54,542 nt of DNA. Origin: Alkalihalobacillus alcalophilus ATCC 27647 = CGMCC 1.3604. GTDB taxonomy: Bacteria; Bacillota; Bacilli; Bacillales; Bacillaceae_D. The stretch is from NCBI RefSeq assembly GCF_000292245.2, contig NZ_ALPT02000027.1, positions 1-54,542 of the forward strand. Reading direction: 5' to 3'. Under the pieces are notes generated by a model. That model made no database searches. It had not been told where the DNA came from and saw nothing but the letters and a program-made list of their open reading frames with translations. The translations under genes and the position numbers were made by a program. Below are positions 1-7,880 of this stretch, in pieces. Position 1 is the first letter of the stretch. Each line of letters opens with the position of its first letter.

Positions 1-58
1 TAGGAATAAAAACAATCAATTAATGTAAAGTGACAAGTTATAAATATTAAAGTTATTG

Positions 59-73
59 ATGGTATAATACCAT
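59..73 (+). promoter_or_regulatory. Palindrome over a likely -10 box upstream of the DUF262 gene
   Basis: ATGGTAT-A-ATACCAT is a perfect 15-bp inverted repeat, and its centre contains TATAAT at 63-68. This puts a possible operator directly on the -10 box of the three-gene module, about 34 bp before the first start codon. I see no good -35 box at 17 bp spacing, so the promoter assignment is tentative. Confidence 0.4.
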
Positions 74-106
74 TAACAACTATTTTCAGTTTGGGGTGAT
101 GAAGAA

Positions 107-1282
107 ATGAGCCAATTAGAGGATAATTGGGATAATTTGGATGGACAAATAGAAAGCGATGTAGAAGATTTAAATGAGGAGTTCAATGATTCCGAAGAAA
201 AACCATTTGATGCTGATAGAATAAGGGTTGATGTAAAACCAATATCTGTGCATCAGATGTGTCAGATGATTGATGCTGATGGTGGTCAGATCAACCTAAA
301 CCCAGAATTCCAACGTAGGAAAGTATGGAAAGAAAGAAAAAGAAAATCTTTACTTATAGAATCATTAATGTTGAGAATTCCAATACCAGTTTTTTATGTC
401 TATGAGGATGAAGATTCTGTATGGCATGTCGTTGATGGATTACAAAGAATGAGCACTATCTATGATTTTGTTAAAGGGAACTTTAGTTTAACGGGTTTAG
501 AATATCTAAAAGGCAGTAATAGCAAGTATTTTGAACAACTAGATCAAAAGTATAAAAATAGAATAAACACTACTACGCTAACTATAAATGTGATTGATTC
601 TCTTACACCATCACAAGTAAAATTTGATATTTTTAGAAGAATTAATACCGGAGGAGTTCCATTAAACGCCCAAGAAATAAGAAATTCAACAGCTAATAAA
701 GAAACTAGGAAATTCTTCAAGGAGCTTGTTCAATTAGAGTCTTTTCAGAATGCCACAAATTCAATGAATGATCTAAGGATGCAAGGACAAGAATTAGCTT
801 TACGCTTCATTGCTTTTTATAGGAATTATAATCTTAAAACCGGTGAAGTTATATATAAAAAAGGAATGGATACTTACCTAGATAATGCACATGATTGGTT
901 AAATAAGTCTTCCGAGAATGAGCTAAGGCAACTTATAGATGTATTTAACAATGCAATGAATAATTCTGACCTTTTATTTGGAAAGTTTGCATTTAGAAGA
1001 ATTACCTTAGATGATTTAAATCCAGAAATAGATACTAAATTAAATCCTATAAATAAATCCCTTTTTACATGTGTTAGCGTTATATTACATAATATCCCTA
1101 ATAAAGAGTTAAGAAAGTTAAAAATTGGGGATGGTATGTTAGTTAGATTGGCAAAAGAGCTTCTGCGTAATAAAGACTTTGACGAATCATTATCAAAAGG
1201 TACAGGAGATCCCTCAAGAATAAAAATCCAATTTCAAACAGTTCAAAAAATTATTAATGAGGTAATTAGGGATGTTAAATAA
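107..1282 (+). CDS. DUF262-domain protein (GmrS/ParB-like fold), first gene of a putative defence module
   Basis: The 391-residue protein has the DUF262 hallmarks: FQRRKVW at residues 68-74, a basic helix, the run RIPIP at 90-94, and VDGLQR at 109-114, the DGxQR signature of ParB/sulfiredoxin-like nucleotide-binding folds. The first ~35 residues are very acidic. The C-terminal two thirds (helical, with FRRINTGGVPLNAQE near 176-190) fit stand-alone DUF262 proteins; there is no HNH/DUF1524 half as in full GmrSD. In the family, DUF262 domains bind or hydrolyse NTPs and occur in anti-phage enzymes. The stop overlaps the next gene by 11 bp, which implies cotranslation. The ribosome site is GGGGTGAT at 91-98. 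Domain call firm; cellular role inferred from context. Confidence 0.8.
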   Translation: MSQLEDNWDNLDGQIESDVEDLNEEFNDSEEKPFDADRIRVDVKPISVHQMCQMIDADGGQINLNPEFQRRKVWKERKRKSLLIESLMLRIPIPVFYVYEDEDSVWHVVDGLQRMSTIYDFVKGNFSLTGLEYLKGSNSKYFEQLDQKYKNRINTTTLTINVIDSLTPSQVKFDIFRRINTGGVPLNAQEIRNSTANKETRKFFKELVQLESFQNATNSMNDLRMQGQELALRFIAFYRNYNLKTGEVIYKKGMDTYLDNAHDWLNKSSENELRQLIDVFNNAMNNSDLLFGKFAFRRITLDDLNPEIDTKLNPINKSLFTCVSVILHNIPNKELRKLKIGDGMLVRLAKELLRNKDFDESLSKGTGDPSRIKIQFQTVQKIINEVIRDVK

Positions 1283-2393
1283 ATTATTTTTAAATAACTT
1301 TAAATGCTTTAGATATAATGAAGTGAATTTTAAACCATTAACATTTTTGGTCGGTGGAAACGGAGTAGGAAAGTCAAGTGTTATCCAATCTATTCTTTTA
1401 GCAAAGCAATCTATAGATAACATAAAATTAGATGAAGAGGTTCCAAGTAGTTTTGAGGTTAAACTTAATGGCCCTTATCTACTGAATTTAGGTCTTGCAA
1501 AGAATATACTATCTAGTAATGCAACATCTCAAACCATAAATTTATCTCTTCTGAATGACTTGAATGAGGAAACAAAAATTAACTACTCCTTTGATGGGAA
1601 ATATGGGGAGCACTTACTAGAAGGGTCTTTTGAAACATTAAATAATAAAAGAAATATCCCCTTCAGCGAAAACTTTAGTTATATAAATGCTGAGAGATTA
1701 GGGCCAAGGCAAGCTCTTTCTATGGGACCATCATTTAATTTAGAAGTCGGGTTCAAAGGTGACCATACTTCACATTCTTTATTTAGAGCAGACAATATTA
1801 ACTTACAAGTACATGAATCTTTAAAAATTCAACAGTCGCTAAGGTTTTCCAGACAAGTTGAGGCTTGGATGAGTCTGATATTCCCTGATCTACAACTCGA
1901 TTATAAAATGATTGAAGAAGTTAATATGGTTTCAATGAAGTATAAAAACGGAGCTTTAGATACTGACTTTTTTGCTGCTCCAAACAATGGATTTGGAATT
2001 AGCTATACACTGCCGATAATTGTCGCTGGTTTAATATTATCATCAAAAAATAATGGGGTTCTTGTTGTTGAAAATCCTGAAGCTCATTTACATCCTTTAG
2101 GTCAGTCGAGAATGGGCCGATTTTTAGCAGCATTATCATTGTCAGGAGTTCAAGTTATTATTGAGACGCATAGTGAACATGTAATAAACGGTTCTCGAGT
2201 TGATATGGCTAAAAGCAATCGAACCGAGGATCTTATGGTCAATTTTTTAGCAATTGAAAAAGATGGTGTAATGGTCCAAGAATTAACGATAAATAAGTTC
2301 GGTGAATTACTAGACTGGCCTATTGGCTTCTTTGATCAGGAACAACAAGACCTAAAAGAACTGTTTCTAATAAAGAGAGAAAAGAAGCAATGA
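1272..2393 (+). CDS. AAA/SMC-like ATPase with DUF3696-type C-terminus, second gene of the module
   Basis: The protein starts with the RecF/SMC-like N-terminus (LFLNNFKCF) and a P-loop GGNGVGKS at residues 28-35. Around residues 258-272 it has VLVVENPEAHLHP, the Walker B and adjacent aromatic/His motif of OLD-like and RecF-like ATPases, followed by IIETHSEHVINGSR, the H-loop region. The tail, with GFFDQEQQDL, matches DUF3696-type proteins. Length (373 aa) is normal for a compact ABC-type ATPase without a coiled coil or TOPRIM. Start ATG at 1272 overlaps gene 1, and the stop overlaps gene 3 by 4 bp (ATGA), so the three are one operon. Likely the energy-coupled sensor or regulator of the system; this last point is inference. 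Confidence 0.85.
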   Translation: MLNKLFLNNFKCFRYNEVNFKPLTFLVGGNGVGKSSVIQSILLAKQSIDNIKLDEEVPSSFEVKLNGPYLLNLGLAKNILSSNATSQTINLSLLNDLNEETKINYSFDGKYGEHLLEGSFETLNNKRNIPFSENFSYINAERLGPRQALSMGPSFNLEVGFKGDHTSHSLFRADNINLQVHESLKIQQSLRFSRQVEAWMSLIFPDLQLDYKMIEEVNMVSMKYKNGALDTDFFAAPNNGFGISYTLPIIVAGLILSSKNNGVLVVENPEAHLHPLGQSRMGRFLAALSLSGVQVIIETHSEHVINGSRVDMAKSNRTEDLMVNFLAIEKDGVMVQELTINKFGELLDWPIGFFDQEQQDLKELFLIKREKKQ

Positions 2394-3277
2394 ACATATC
2401 ATTAGTCCTGAAAAATGAATCCTTTAACCATATTGAAAATAAAAACCATGATGATCTCTATGAATTACTAATTGATCTCCAAGAAACTAAAGATAATATT
2501 AAAATTAGCGGGGAAAAAACATTTAGGAATGATGAAATATATAATGAAGAAATTAAAAAGGGAATAGAAATTTATAAAATAGTCTTTATGGAGGATCTTG
2601 ACGGTATCTCCGTTGAAGAAGCGAAATTACTTTCGAAAATTATTAATCACACAACTCCTATGGACGATATCACTTACAATGACTTAAGCGGCAATATTGG
2701 AAATAGAAGTAATCCATTTGGTTTCCTGTGTTGTTTCTTAAACGATGATACTCCTTTGCATATTAATAATCCAACCCAAATTAGTTCAATAAGGAAGCAT
2801 TATTTACATTTTATCACAGAACCAAGTAAATTCATCCAATCTTGTAAAATATGCTTTCCAAATCTTGCATTTCACGAAAGTGTTGCACAATCACTTAATA
2901 GTCTAAGTACTCCTTTAAATAACTACTCCCGTGAAATTATAAGACATCTAGAAGCTATTAATGATATTTTCCACCCATTATATAAAGAAACTAAACATGA
3001 TGGGATGGTAGAAATTTTAAAGATTTTAAAAGCCCAAGCACCCTTAGAGTGTTCACTTGAAGGCGATGCAAAATCAGCTAGAAAAAGATTTCTATTTGAA
3101 TTCATTAATGATTCGGGTGAGATTGAAGAACTAGTTTGTGAGCCTCATACTAAACTTGAGGGCACAGGAAACCCAGGTGACACTGAATACAGAACAGACC
3201 GTATTTACTTTCATGGTGGAAGGGAAAATATAGAAAGTGGAAAAACACTCATTGCACACATAGGGTGCCACTTATAA
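2390..3277 (+). CDS. Unrecognised 295-aa protein, third gene of the putative defence module (possible effector)
   Basis: I do not recognise a named family. It is a soluble, acidic-to-neutral protein without signal peptide or membrane segment. The last ~35 residues are distinctive: TDRIYFHGG, then GKTLIAHIGCHL at the very end, a compact beta-hairpin-like C-terminus that I associate with uncharacterised proteins next to ATPases. An FGFLCCF segment lies near residues 110-116. Its ATG overlaps the ATPase stop by 4 bp, so expression is coupled. By elimination it may be the effector or target-binding partner of the ATPase and DUF262 protein. Function unknown; existence as a real gene is well supported by overlap and codon use. 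Confidence 0.75.
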   Translation: MNISLVLKNESFNHIENKNHDDLYELLIDLQETKDNIKISGEKTFRNDEIYNEEIKKGIEIYKIVFMEDLDGISVEEAKLLSKIINHTTPMDDITYNDLSGNIGNRSNPFGFLCCFLNDDTPLHINNPTQISSIRKHYLHFITEPSKFIQSCKICFPNLAFHESVAQSLNSLSTPLNNYSREIIRHLEAINDIFHPLYKETKHDGMVEILKILKAQAPLECSLEGDAKSARKRFLFEFINDSGEIEELVCEPHTKLEGTGNPGDTEYRTDRIYFHGGRENIESGKTLIAHIGCHL

Positions 3278-3764
3278 ATCTGCAAAAATATTATTAGTTG
3301 GTCTAGATAAGGATTTTGAGATTTTATTTCTGAAAAGCTACCTGAGTGTAGGGTGTGTGCAATAAACTAGATAATTATACAAGAATAGCCATTATGGGAC
3401 TTTTAACTGCTTGAGGTAACTTACCTTCTTAATATTGATTTGACAAGAAGCATATTAATAACATATAAAAGGAACACAAAATTCGTTACGAGGTTTTACT
3501 TACGTTTATTCTAATGTTTACTCAAAATTGTGTTCCTTCATTAAATTTTTGTGTATAAAAACTATAAGTGTTACTCTTCTAAATACTGCTAAGACTGGAT
3601 ACCAATAAACTTTGTATATCTTTAATAATAAAACATATAAAATAAACTTTTAGCTACCTTTAAATCACCACGGTGAACCGTATCACTAGTAAATGAGGTT
3701 TTTTAACCATTGCAAGGTCAGAGTATTAGTTATTTGATTAACAACCTTTGAGAGGAGAGGCTTT
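3278..3764. other. Non-coding stretch after the module
   Basis: AT-rich, no credible ORF. It holds an inverted repeat GGAACACAA (3471-3479) / TTGTGTTCC (3528-3536) with a 48-nt loop, and one copy of a 27-bp repeat (3666-3692). I see no clean intrinsic terminator immediately behind the third gene. Confidence 0.5.
3666..3692 (+). repeat. 27-bp intergenic repeat, copy A
   Basis: Matches 7816-7842 in direct orientation at 23 of 27 positions; the shared core reads CACCACG..GAACCGTA.CAC. The two copies lie 4.15 kb apart and roughly bracket the IS110/MerR segment. Origin unknown. Confidence 0.5.
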
Positions 3765-4144
3765 GACAAAGCCCACCTCTGATATGAAAAGCCGGTGACA
3801 TTCTACTCATTTAAAATGTCACTGGCTTTCATGATCTTTATTTGTATTGGAACGGAAGTAGATAGCGTTCTTCTCACTGTTCCCGAAAATCATGCTCCAC
3901 GTCAATCGCAAGGTGCCGAACTACCAGCCTAGTCGGTGGATTTCGGCTCTGCCACTACTTCCCATGGGAGTCTCCGTATGACCGTCCACTAGGGCATAGG
4001 GTAATCTTCATTTTTATAATTAAAGGTCCTAGCGTGAAGTGACTAAATTCCAAACGGAGAAATAAAGAACCGAAAAACAACTAAAATATGTTCTTTGAAC
4101 TCGTTTTCTACTTTCTATAGCTAGTTATGTCTCAGCCTCTTTTC
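3765..4144 (-). repeat. Long copy of a mosaic intergenic element (380 bp)
   Basis: Read on the minus strand this element starts near 4144 with AAGAGGCTGAGACATAACTA and ends near 3765. The outer parts match 8893-9087 in the opposite orientation. Its end carries a hairpin (3786-3830, stem around GCCGGTGACATT). Inside, 3883-4070 is a 187-bp core that is absent from the other copy and is flanked by a 7-bp direct repeat (CCGAAAA on the plus strand at 3883-3889 and 4070-4076). The core contains a strong stem at 3915-3947 (GCCGAA..CTACC / GGTGG..TTCGGC) and the palindrome TCCCATGGGA at 3960-3969. No ORF; probably a mobile or structured-RNA intergenic element. Confidence 0.75.
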
Positions 4145-4198
4145 TTACGATTAGTCAAGAGGGTTGATTGAAAAACATTACTGAAGGTAACTATATCT

Positions 4199-4232
4199 TT
4201 TGAGTGAAAGGGGGTACCCCCTTTCACTCAAA
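4199..4232. repeat. Perfect 34-bp palindrome
   Basis: Arm TTTGAGTGAAAGGGGGT is followed directly by its exact reverse complement, with no loop and no mismatch. It lies 77 bp past the 3' end of the IS110 transposase remnant. It could be a target or end structure for the element, or a bidirectional terminator; which is not decidable here. Confidence 0.7.
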
Positions 4233-4308
4233 CATTTAAACATAACAAATAGACCTAACGATTTCCTTTTTTTCGAAAGGTCAATGTGCTATAGTTAATT
4301 AAATTGGG

Positions 4309-5528
4309 TTACGATTTTTGAGCTGGTAGTGCGGACTCATAATCGTACAATATGCCGTGTGTAATAAGCTGGAACGTCACTTTCAGGAACTTATTTATAC
4401 ACGCTATAATCGCGACCTTATGAGGCTTTCTCTGAGGTTGCGTTTTTAATTTATAATAATAGTCCACTAAGTGATTTGGTTTTTCTTTTGCCATAAGCAT
4501 CGAGCAAATCATAAAAAACACTTTCGTAGCTTCTTATTCCCTCGTTTATTAATACGATCACGATATTGCATGTTACCAGATTGATAGCGCATAATATCGA
4601 TGCCAGCGTAGGCGTTCAGTTGTTTAGCACTTTTAAAGCGGCGAATATGGCCTAGTTCGCCAATAAGTCGGCACGCTGTCGTATCTCCTATTCCTGGAAA
4701 AGAACGTAATACCTTATATTCTTTTTTCCCCTCTGACATAGCCACCATTTGTTTTACGAGCTGGTCCTTTTTCTCTATTAAATCTGCAATACGTCGAGCA
4801 TAATCTCTTACTTGATCACAGCGAATGTCCGTTGGCTCAATTGCGGGATACGAGTTTTTCGCAACTTTTAATAAAATAACTGCCTTTTTCTCTGCACGCT
4901 CTAAAGATAAGTTTTTTCGGGTATTGCTTTTCAAGCGATTTTTGATGGTCGTTTTTGAATGTACTTGTAAAAGTGCTGGGTGTGGATAGAGCTGCACGAC
5001 ATTTAAAAATAATGCTGAACTCGGTGTAATCAGCTGTTCCAATTCCGGAAACGATAGATGTAAAATGGCATGCATTCGACTGCGTAATAGAATCATTTCT
5101 TCATCGATTTCATCATAGTAACGTGTAATCGCCCGCATCTGTTCATAATAGTCATTCTGTTGATATGTTGATTTACGGTCCATATTAAAATGGGTTTTCG
5201 CAAGCTCATGGGCATCGCTTAAATCCGTTTTATGACGACGCATCTTAGTCATTTGTAGATTCGCTTCGAGTGGATTCATACGGCAATATGGGTGACCGTT
5301 AATCGCTAGGAACTTTTCTACTGGTTTTGAGTAAATACCTGTTGCTTTGAATACAATCTCAGGGGCTTGTCCATCCAAAGCTGTCATTTCTTCAATACGT
5401 TGGTGAAGCCAATCAAAGTCGACACGTGTATGATTTAATTCCCCTTCGAATTCACATTGTTTATACCTATCATAAATGGCCATTGTACTTTTTCCTTTAC
5501 TGACATCAAGTGCGATGACATGTTTCAT
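4309..5528 (-). pseudogene. IS110-family transposase, frameshifted and with an altered active site
   Basis: The N-terminal frame (339 codons, 5528 down to 4509) has the RuvC-like DEDD domain: D8 in ALDVSKGKS, and D102/D105 in HKTDLSDA. The C-terminal Tnp domain follows, with YAGID and the Ser-bearing SGN motif. The frame ends at KKLRKCFL-stop, while the missing tail (FFMICSMLMAKEKPNH onward, 70 aa) continues in the -1 frame from 4521 to 4309. The junction is a T TTT TTA heptamer in frame. The second acidic residue of DEDD, expected as E in EATG, is K62 (FKATGIY). Together these indicate a decayed, probably inactive copy, although slippage could still make the full length. Confidence 0.85.
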
Positions 5529-5544
5529 ATGAATCTTCTCCTTT

Positions 5545-5700
5545 TAGCCAATTATAGAAGTCTTCACAGCTCCTTGTCGATTCCATTTTCTTATACACGA
5601 TCTCTTGGACCCAACATACTAAACTGATTCAAACAAGGGTGTGAAATTGGTCTGTTTTTAGTACGGACTCTTATTTGGTCCCAGAGGCTGGTCGACCTTC
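5545..5700 (-). ncRNA. Candidate IS110 bridge-RNA region
   Basis: IS110-group elements encode a bridge RNA in the non-coding region 5' of the transposase, and this interval is exactly that position. It can form paired segments, for example GGACC at 5608-5612 with GGTCC at 5677-5681, enclosing a loop-rich stretch. I could not identify target and donor loops by eye. Position and family support it; structure is inference. Confidence 0.35.
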
Positions 5701-5708
5701 CTTCACTT

Positions 5709-5757
5709 CTACTATAAAAAAATAGTAGCACAAACCATGGCCTTGGTTTGTACTACT
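5709..5757 (-). terminator. Two overlapping hairpins, one terminator-like on the minus strand
   Basis: CTACTAT/ATAGTAG (5709-5728) and a 14-bp stem with one mismatch (5724-5757, ACAAACCA/TGGTTTGT core) share the segment AGTAG, so they are mutually exclusive. Read on the minus strand the larger stem is followed by TATTTTTTT. It would stop leftward transcription entering the IS110 region. Confidence 0.45.
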
Positions 5758-5788
5758 AATGTTAGTATGTTTATTTTGAAAAATTTAC

Positions 5789-5819
5789 TTGACCTTAAAG
5801 TAACTTTAAGCTGTAACAT
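5789..5819 (+). promoter_or_regulatory. MerR-type promoter with 19-bp spacer
   Basis: TTGACC (5789-5794) and TAACAT (5814-5819) are separated by exactly 19 bp. The spacer is overlapped by the perfect inverted repeat CTTAAAG-TAA-CTTTAAG (5794-5810). The overlong spacer with a centred dyad is the hallmark of promoters twisted open by MerR-family activators, so the next gene probably controls its own operon. Confidence 0.75.
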
Positions 5820-5840
5820 TAGGTATAGGAGGTGCAATAA

Positions 5841-6620
5841 TTGAGTAAGTTCATGAAAATACAAGATTTCTCTGAAACAACTGGAGTCTCCAAAAGTGCA
5901 TTAAGATATTATGAGTCAATAAATTTACTACATTCTGTAGAAAGAAACTCCAGTGGCTATCGGGTTTATTCGGATGATCAAGTGGAAAAAATTAAGCTCA
6001 TCTCTAGTTTACGGTTGGCTGATGTACAGATTAAAGACATTCAAGCATATTTAAAGGAAGAGGATGATAAAATCCGACAAAAAATGATGAATCGTTGGAT
6101 CCAGTTGATAAAGGAAAGGTTAGATATCTTGAATGTAAGTTTAAGATATCTGGAAAGCGATTCAGCGAATAATCAACTTTATCTAATTGAAAAAAATGCG
6201 GAAACGATAATATGGTTCTCAGCCGAATCCGAAACTGGAAAGTTCAGAGAGCATTTTATCAAAAGAGGTAAAGAACTTGAAAATTTTAAAATTCCTATAA
6301 AAAGTTGTTATTTAAAATATTTATCTGGAAAAGAATTGATCAAAGCACAAATTGGTTTTCGTATACCATCTGAAATCCCAATAAGCGGACTGTCTGAAGT
6401 TGCTCTAATCGAACAGATGGATTCAAGTATATGTATTGCTTTACCGTTCAATGAACCGATAACAGAAATACAAAAAGGCTATCGAAAATTAATCAACTAT
6501 GCAAACGACAATAAATGGATCCCAACAGGTCCTATACTAGAATGGTATCGTGGAGATGATTTCACAGATATCAATTTACTTTTGCCTGTCGCTCAAATGA
6601 ATAAAAGAGAGGATATGTAA
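5841..6620 (+). CDS. MerR-family transcriptional regulator with GyrI-like ligand domain
   Basis: The N-terminus is a MerR winged helix: FSETTGVSKSALRYYESINLL, then SGYRVYSDDQVEKI (residues ~8-52), followed by the dimerisation helix. The C-terminal ~130 residues resemble the GyrI/BmrR effector-binding fold (PFNEP, then GYRKLINYANDNKW and GPILEWY). The start is TTG at 5841, chosen because AGGAGGTG sits at 5827-5834, 6 bp upstream. The stop is followed one base later by the GTG of the next gene, so both form a pair behind a MerR-type promoter. It likely senses a small hydrophobic compound or antibiotic; the ligand is unknown. Confidence 0.85.
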   Translation: MSKFMKIQDFSETTGVSKSALRYYESINLLHSVERNSSGYRVYSDDQVEKIKLISSLRLADVQIKDIQAYLKEEDDKIRQKMMNRWIQLIKERLDILNVSLRYLESDSANNQLYLIEKNAETIIWFSAESETGKFREHFIKRGKELENFKIPIKSCYLKYLSGKELIKAQIGFRIPSEIPISGLSEVALIEQMDSSICIALPFNEPITEIQKGYRKLINYANDNKWIPTGPILEWYRGDDFTDINLLLPVAQMNKREDM

Positions 6621-6621
6621 A

Positions 6622-7650
6622 GTGTATAAAAATGAAGAGTTGAATGTTAGAATAGCAGAATTAAGAGGTAACTATTACCAAATTGGTTTGGAACAAGGGA
6701 ACGAATTAAAGTCATTACCAATCTTAAAACAACTGGAACAGCTTAAGGAATTGACGAAGAATTCCAATGTGCAATCGGCGAAACAAATAATTAGGAGTGC
6801 TTCACCAAATTTTTTTCAGGAACTAAAAGGCTTGGCAGCAGGTTTAGGCATGGATTTGGATTCGGCTATTCAACTTTTTAGTGGATATGATGTAGTATTT
6901 CCAGAAATGGGCTGTACTACATTGATAAATAATGGCTACTATGTTCGAAACTATGATTTTAGTCCAGAAATGTACGATGCAAGGCTTGTATTTATGAATC
7001 CTGTAGATGGCTATTCAAGTGTAGGATTTAGTCAGCAAGTTATTGGTAGACTTGATGGAATGAATGAAAAAGGCCTCGTTGTAGGCTTGCATTTTGTAAA
7101 TAATAATCATAGGGAAGAGGGATTTATTGCAACGACTATTGTGAGAATGTTACTCGAACAGTGCACAAATATAGAAGAGGCGATAACCTTTATTACCAAT
7201 ATTCCTCATGGTTATTGTTACAATTACTCCATCACAGATCAAAGTGGAAAAAGTGTTTTAGTAGAAGCTGCTCCACAGCATCAGGTAATCAATTCCGTTA
7301 GTCCTCTCATTTGTACAAACCACTTTGAATCAGAAACACTAAGAGGGAAAAACAGGATGCAGATACAGGGATCAGTAAAACGGAAGGAGTATGTGAACTC
7401 CTTATTAAAAGAAAATCTAACAGCAATGTCTGCTTATTATCACTTTAATGAAGAAAGTTCCCCTCTATTTTTTAAATACTATAAAGAGTATTTTGGTACG
7501 TTACATACCGTTGTTTATTCACCAGAAGATTTAAGCATAATCATTGGAGTTGGCGGAAACAGTAAACCGATGGTGTTTTCTCTTATTGAATATATCGAGG
7601 GAAGAGCGAGTCTTCCTAAATTTATAAAAGGGATAATAAAGCATTCTTGA
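6622..7650 (+). CDS. C45-type autoproteolytic acyltransferase / linear-amide hydrolase
   Basis: The protein has the layout of the isopenicillin-N acyltransferase and carcinine-hydrolase group (peptidase C45/NTN hydrolase). An N-terminal pro-segment contains ELRGNYYQIGLEQG, then MGCTT with Cys98 as probable self-cleavage site and nucleophile. YYVRNYDFSP, RLDGMNEKGLVVGLHF and ICTNHF follow. In the family, autocleavage before Cys exposes the catalytic N-terminal residue, which cleaves or transfers acyl amides. The start is GTG at 6622, one base after the regulator stop. Pairing with a drug-type MerR regulator suggests an inducible detoxification or amide-hydrolysing enzyme. Length 342 aa is normal. 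Substrate unknown. Confidence 0.85.
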   Translation: MYKNEELNVRIAELRGNYYQIGLEQGNELKSLPILKQLEQLKELTKNSNVQSAKQIIRSASPNFFQELKGLAAGLGMDLDSAIQLFSGYDVVFPEMGCTTLINNGYYVRNYDFSPEMYDARLVFMNPVDGYSSVGFSQQVIGRLDGMNEKGLVVGLHFVNNNHREEGFIATTIVRMLLEQCTNIEEAITFITNIPHGYCYNYSITDQSGKSVLVEAAPQHQVINSVSPLICTNHFESETLRGKNRMQIQGSVKRKEYVNSLLKENLTAMSAYYHFNEESSPLFFKYYKEYFGTLHTVVYSPEDLSIIIGVGGNSKPMVFSLIEYIEGRASLPKFIKGIIKHS

Positions 7651-7677
7651 TAAGATCGAGGTTTTCGAGGAGAAAGT

Positions 7678-7761
7678 ATGGTTATACTTAAGGGTTTAAG
7701 GGAGCAAGAAAAAATTGTTTTAAAAGGTCAATCAAAATCGAGTAAATATAAATTAAAATAA
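7678..7761 (+). CDS. Possible 27-aa small protein
   Basis: MVILKGLREQEKIVLKGQSK and seven more residues, basic, with a good ribosome site (GAGGAGAAAG just upstream). It lies 27 bp after the acyltransferase and could be its third operon member. No family recognised. It may be chance. Confidence 0.25.
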   Translation: MVILKGLREQEKIVLKGQSKSSKYKLK

Positions 7762-7815
7762 TGAGCCACAAATATTACAAGCAATTAAAAAATAATCTGA
7801 AACCTCATATACATA

Positions 7816-7842
7816 CACCACGAAGAACCGTACCACAAGTAA
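7816..7842 (+). repeat. 27-bp intergenic repeat, copy B
   Basis: Direct repeat of 3666-3692 with four substitutions. It lies just upstream of the RhuM-like pseudogene. Confidence 0.5.
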
Positions 7843-7880
7843 CTGCAAACCAATTTTTGAAATTTAATGAATGTTCATGA

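Larger units (their letters stand above)
4240..5700 (-). mobile_element. IS110-family insertion sequence, ends approximate
   Basis: Extent is inferred from the transposase remnant plus the non-coding stretch upstream of it. IS110 elements lack clear terminal inverted repeats, so exact ends cannot be read without an empty site. No target duplication is expected. Confidence 0.5.

Noticed and set aside
4509..4521. Programmed -1 frameshift in the IS110 transposase as a firm call
   Set aside because: The heptamer is perfect, but the active-site E-to-K change favours simple decay; a single lost T explains the shift equally well.
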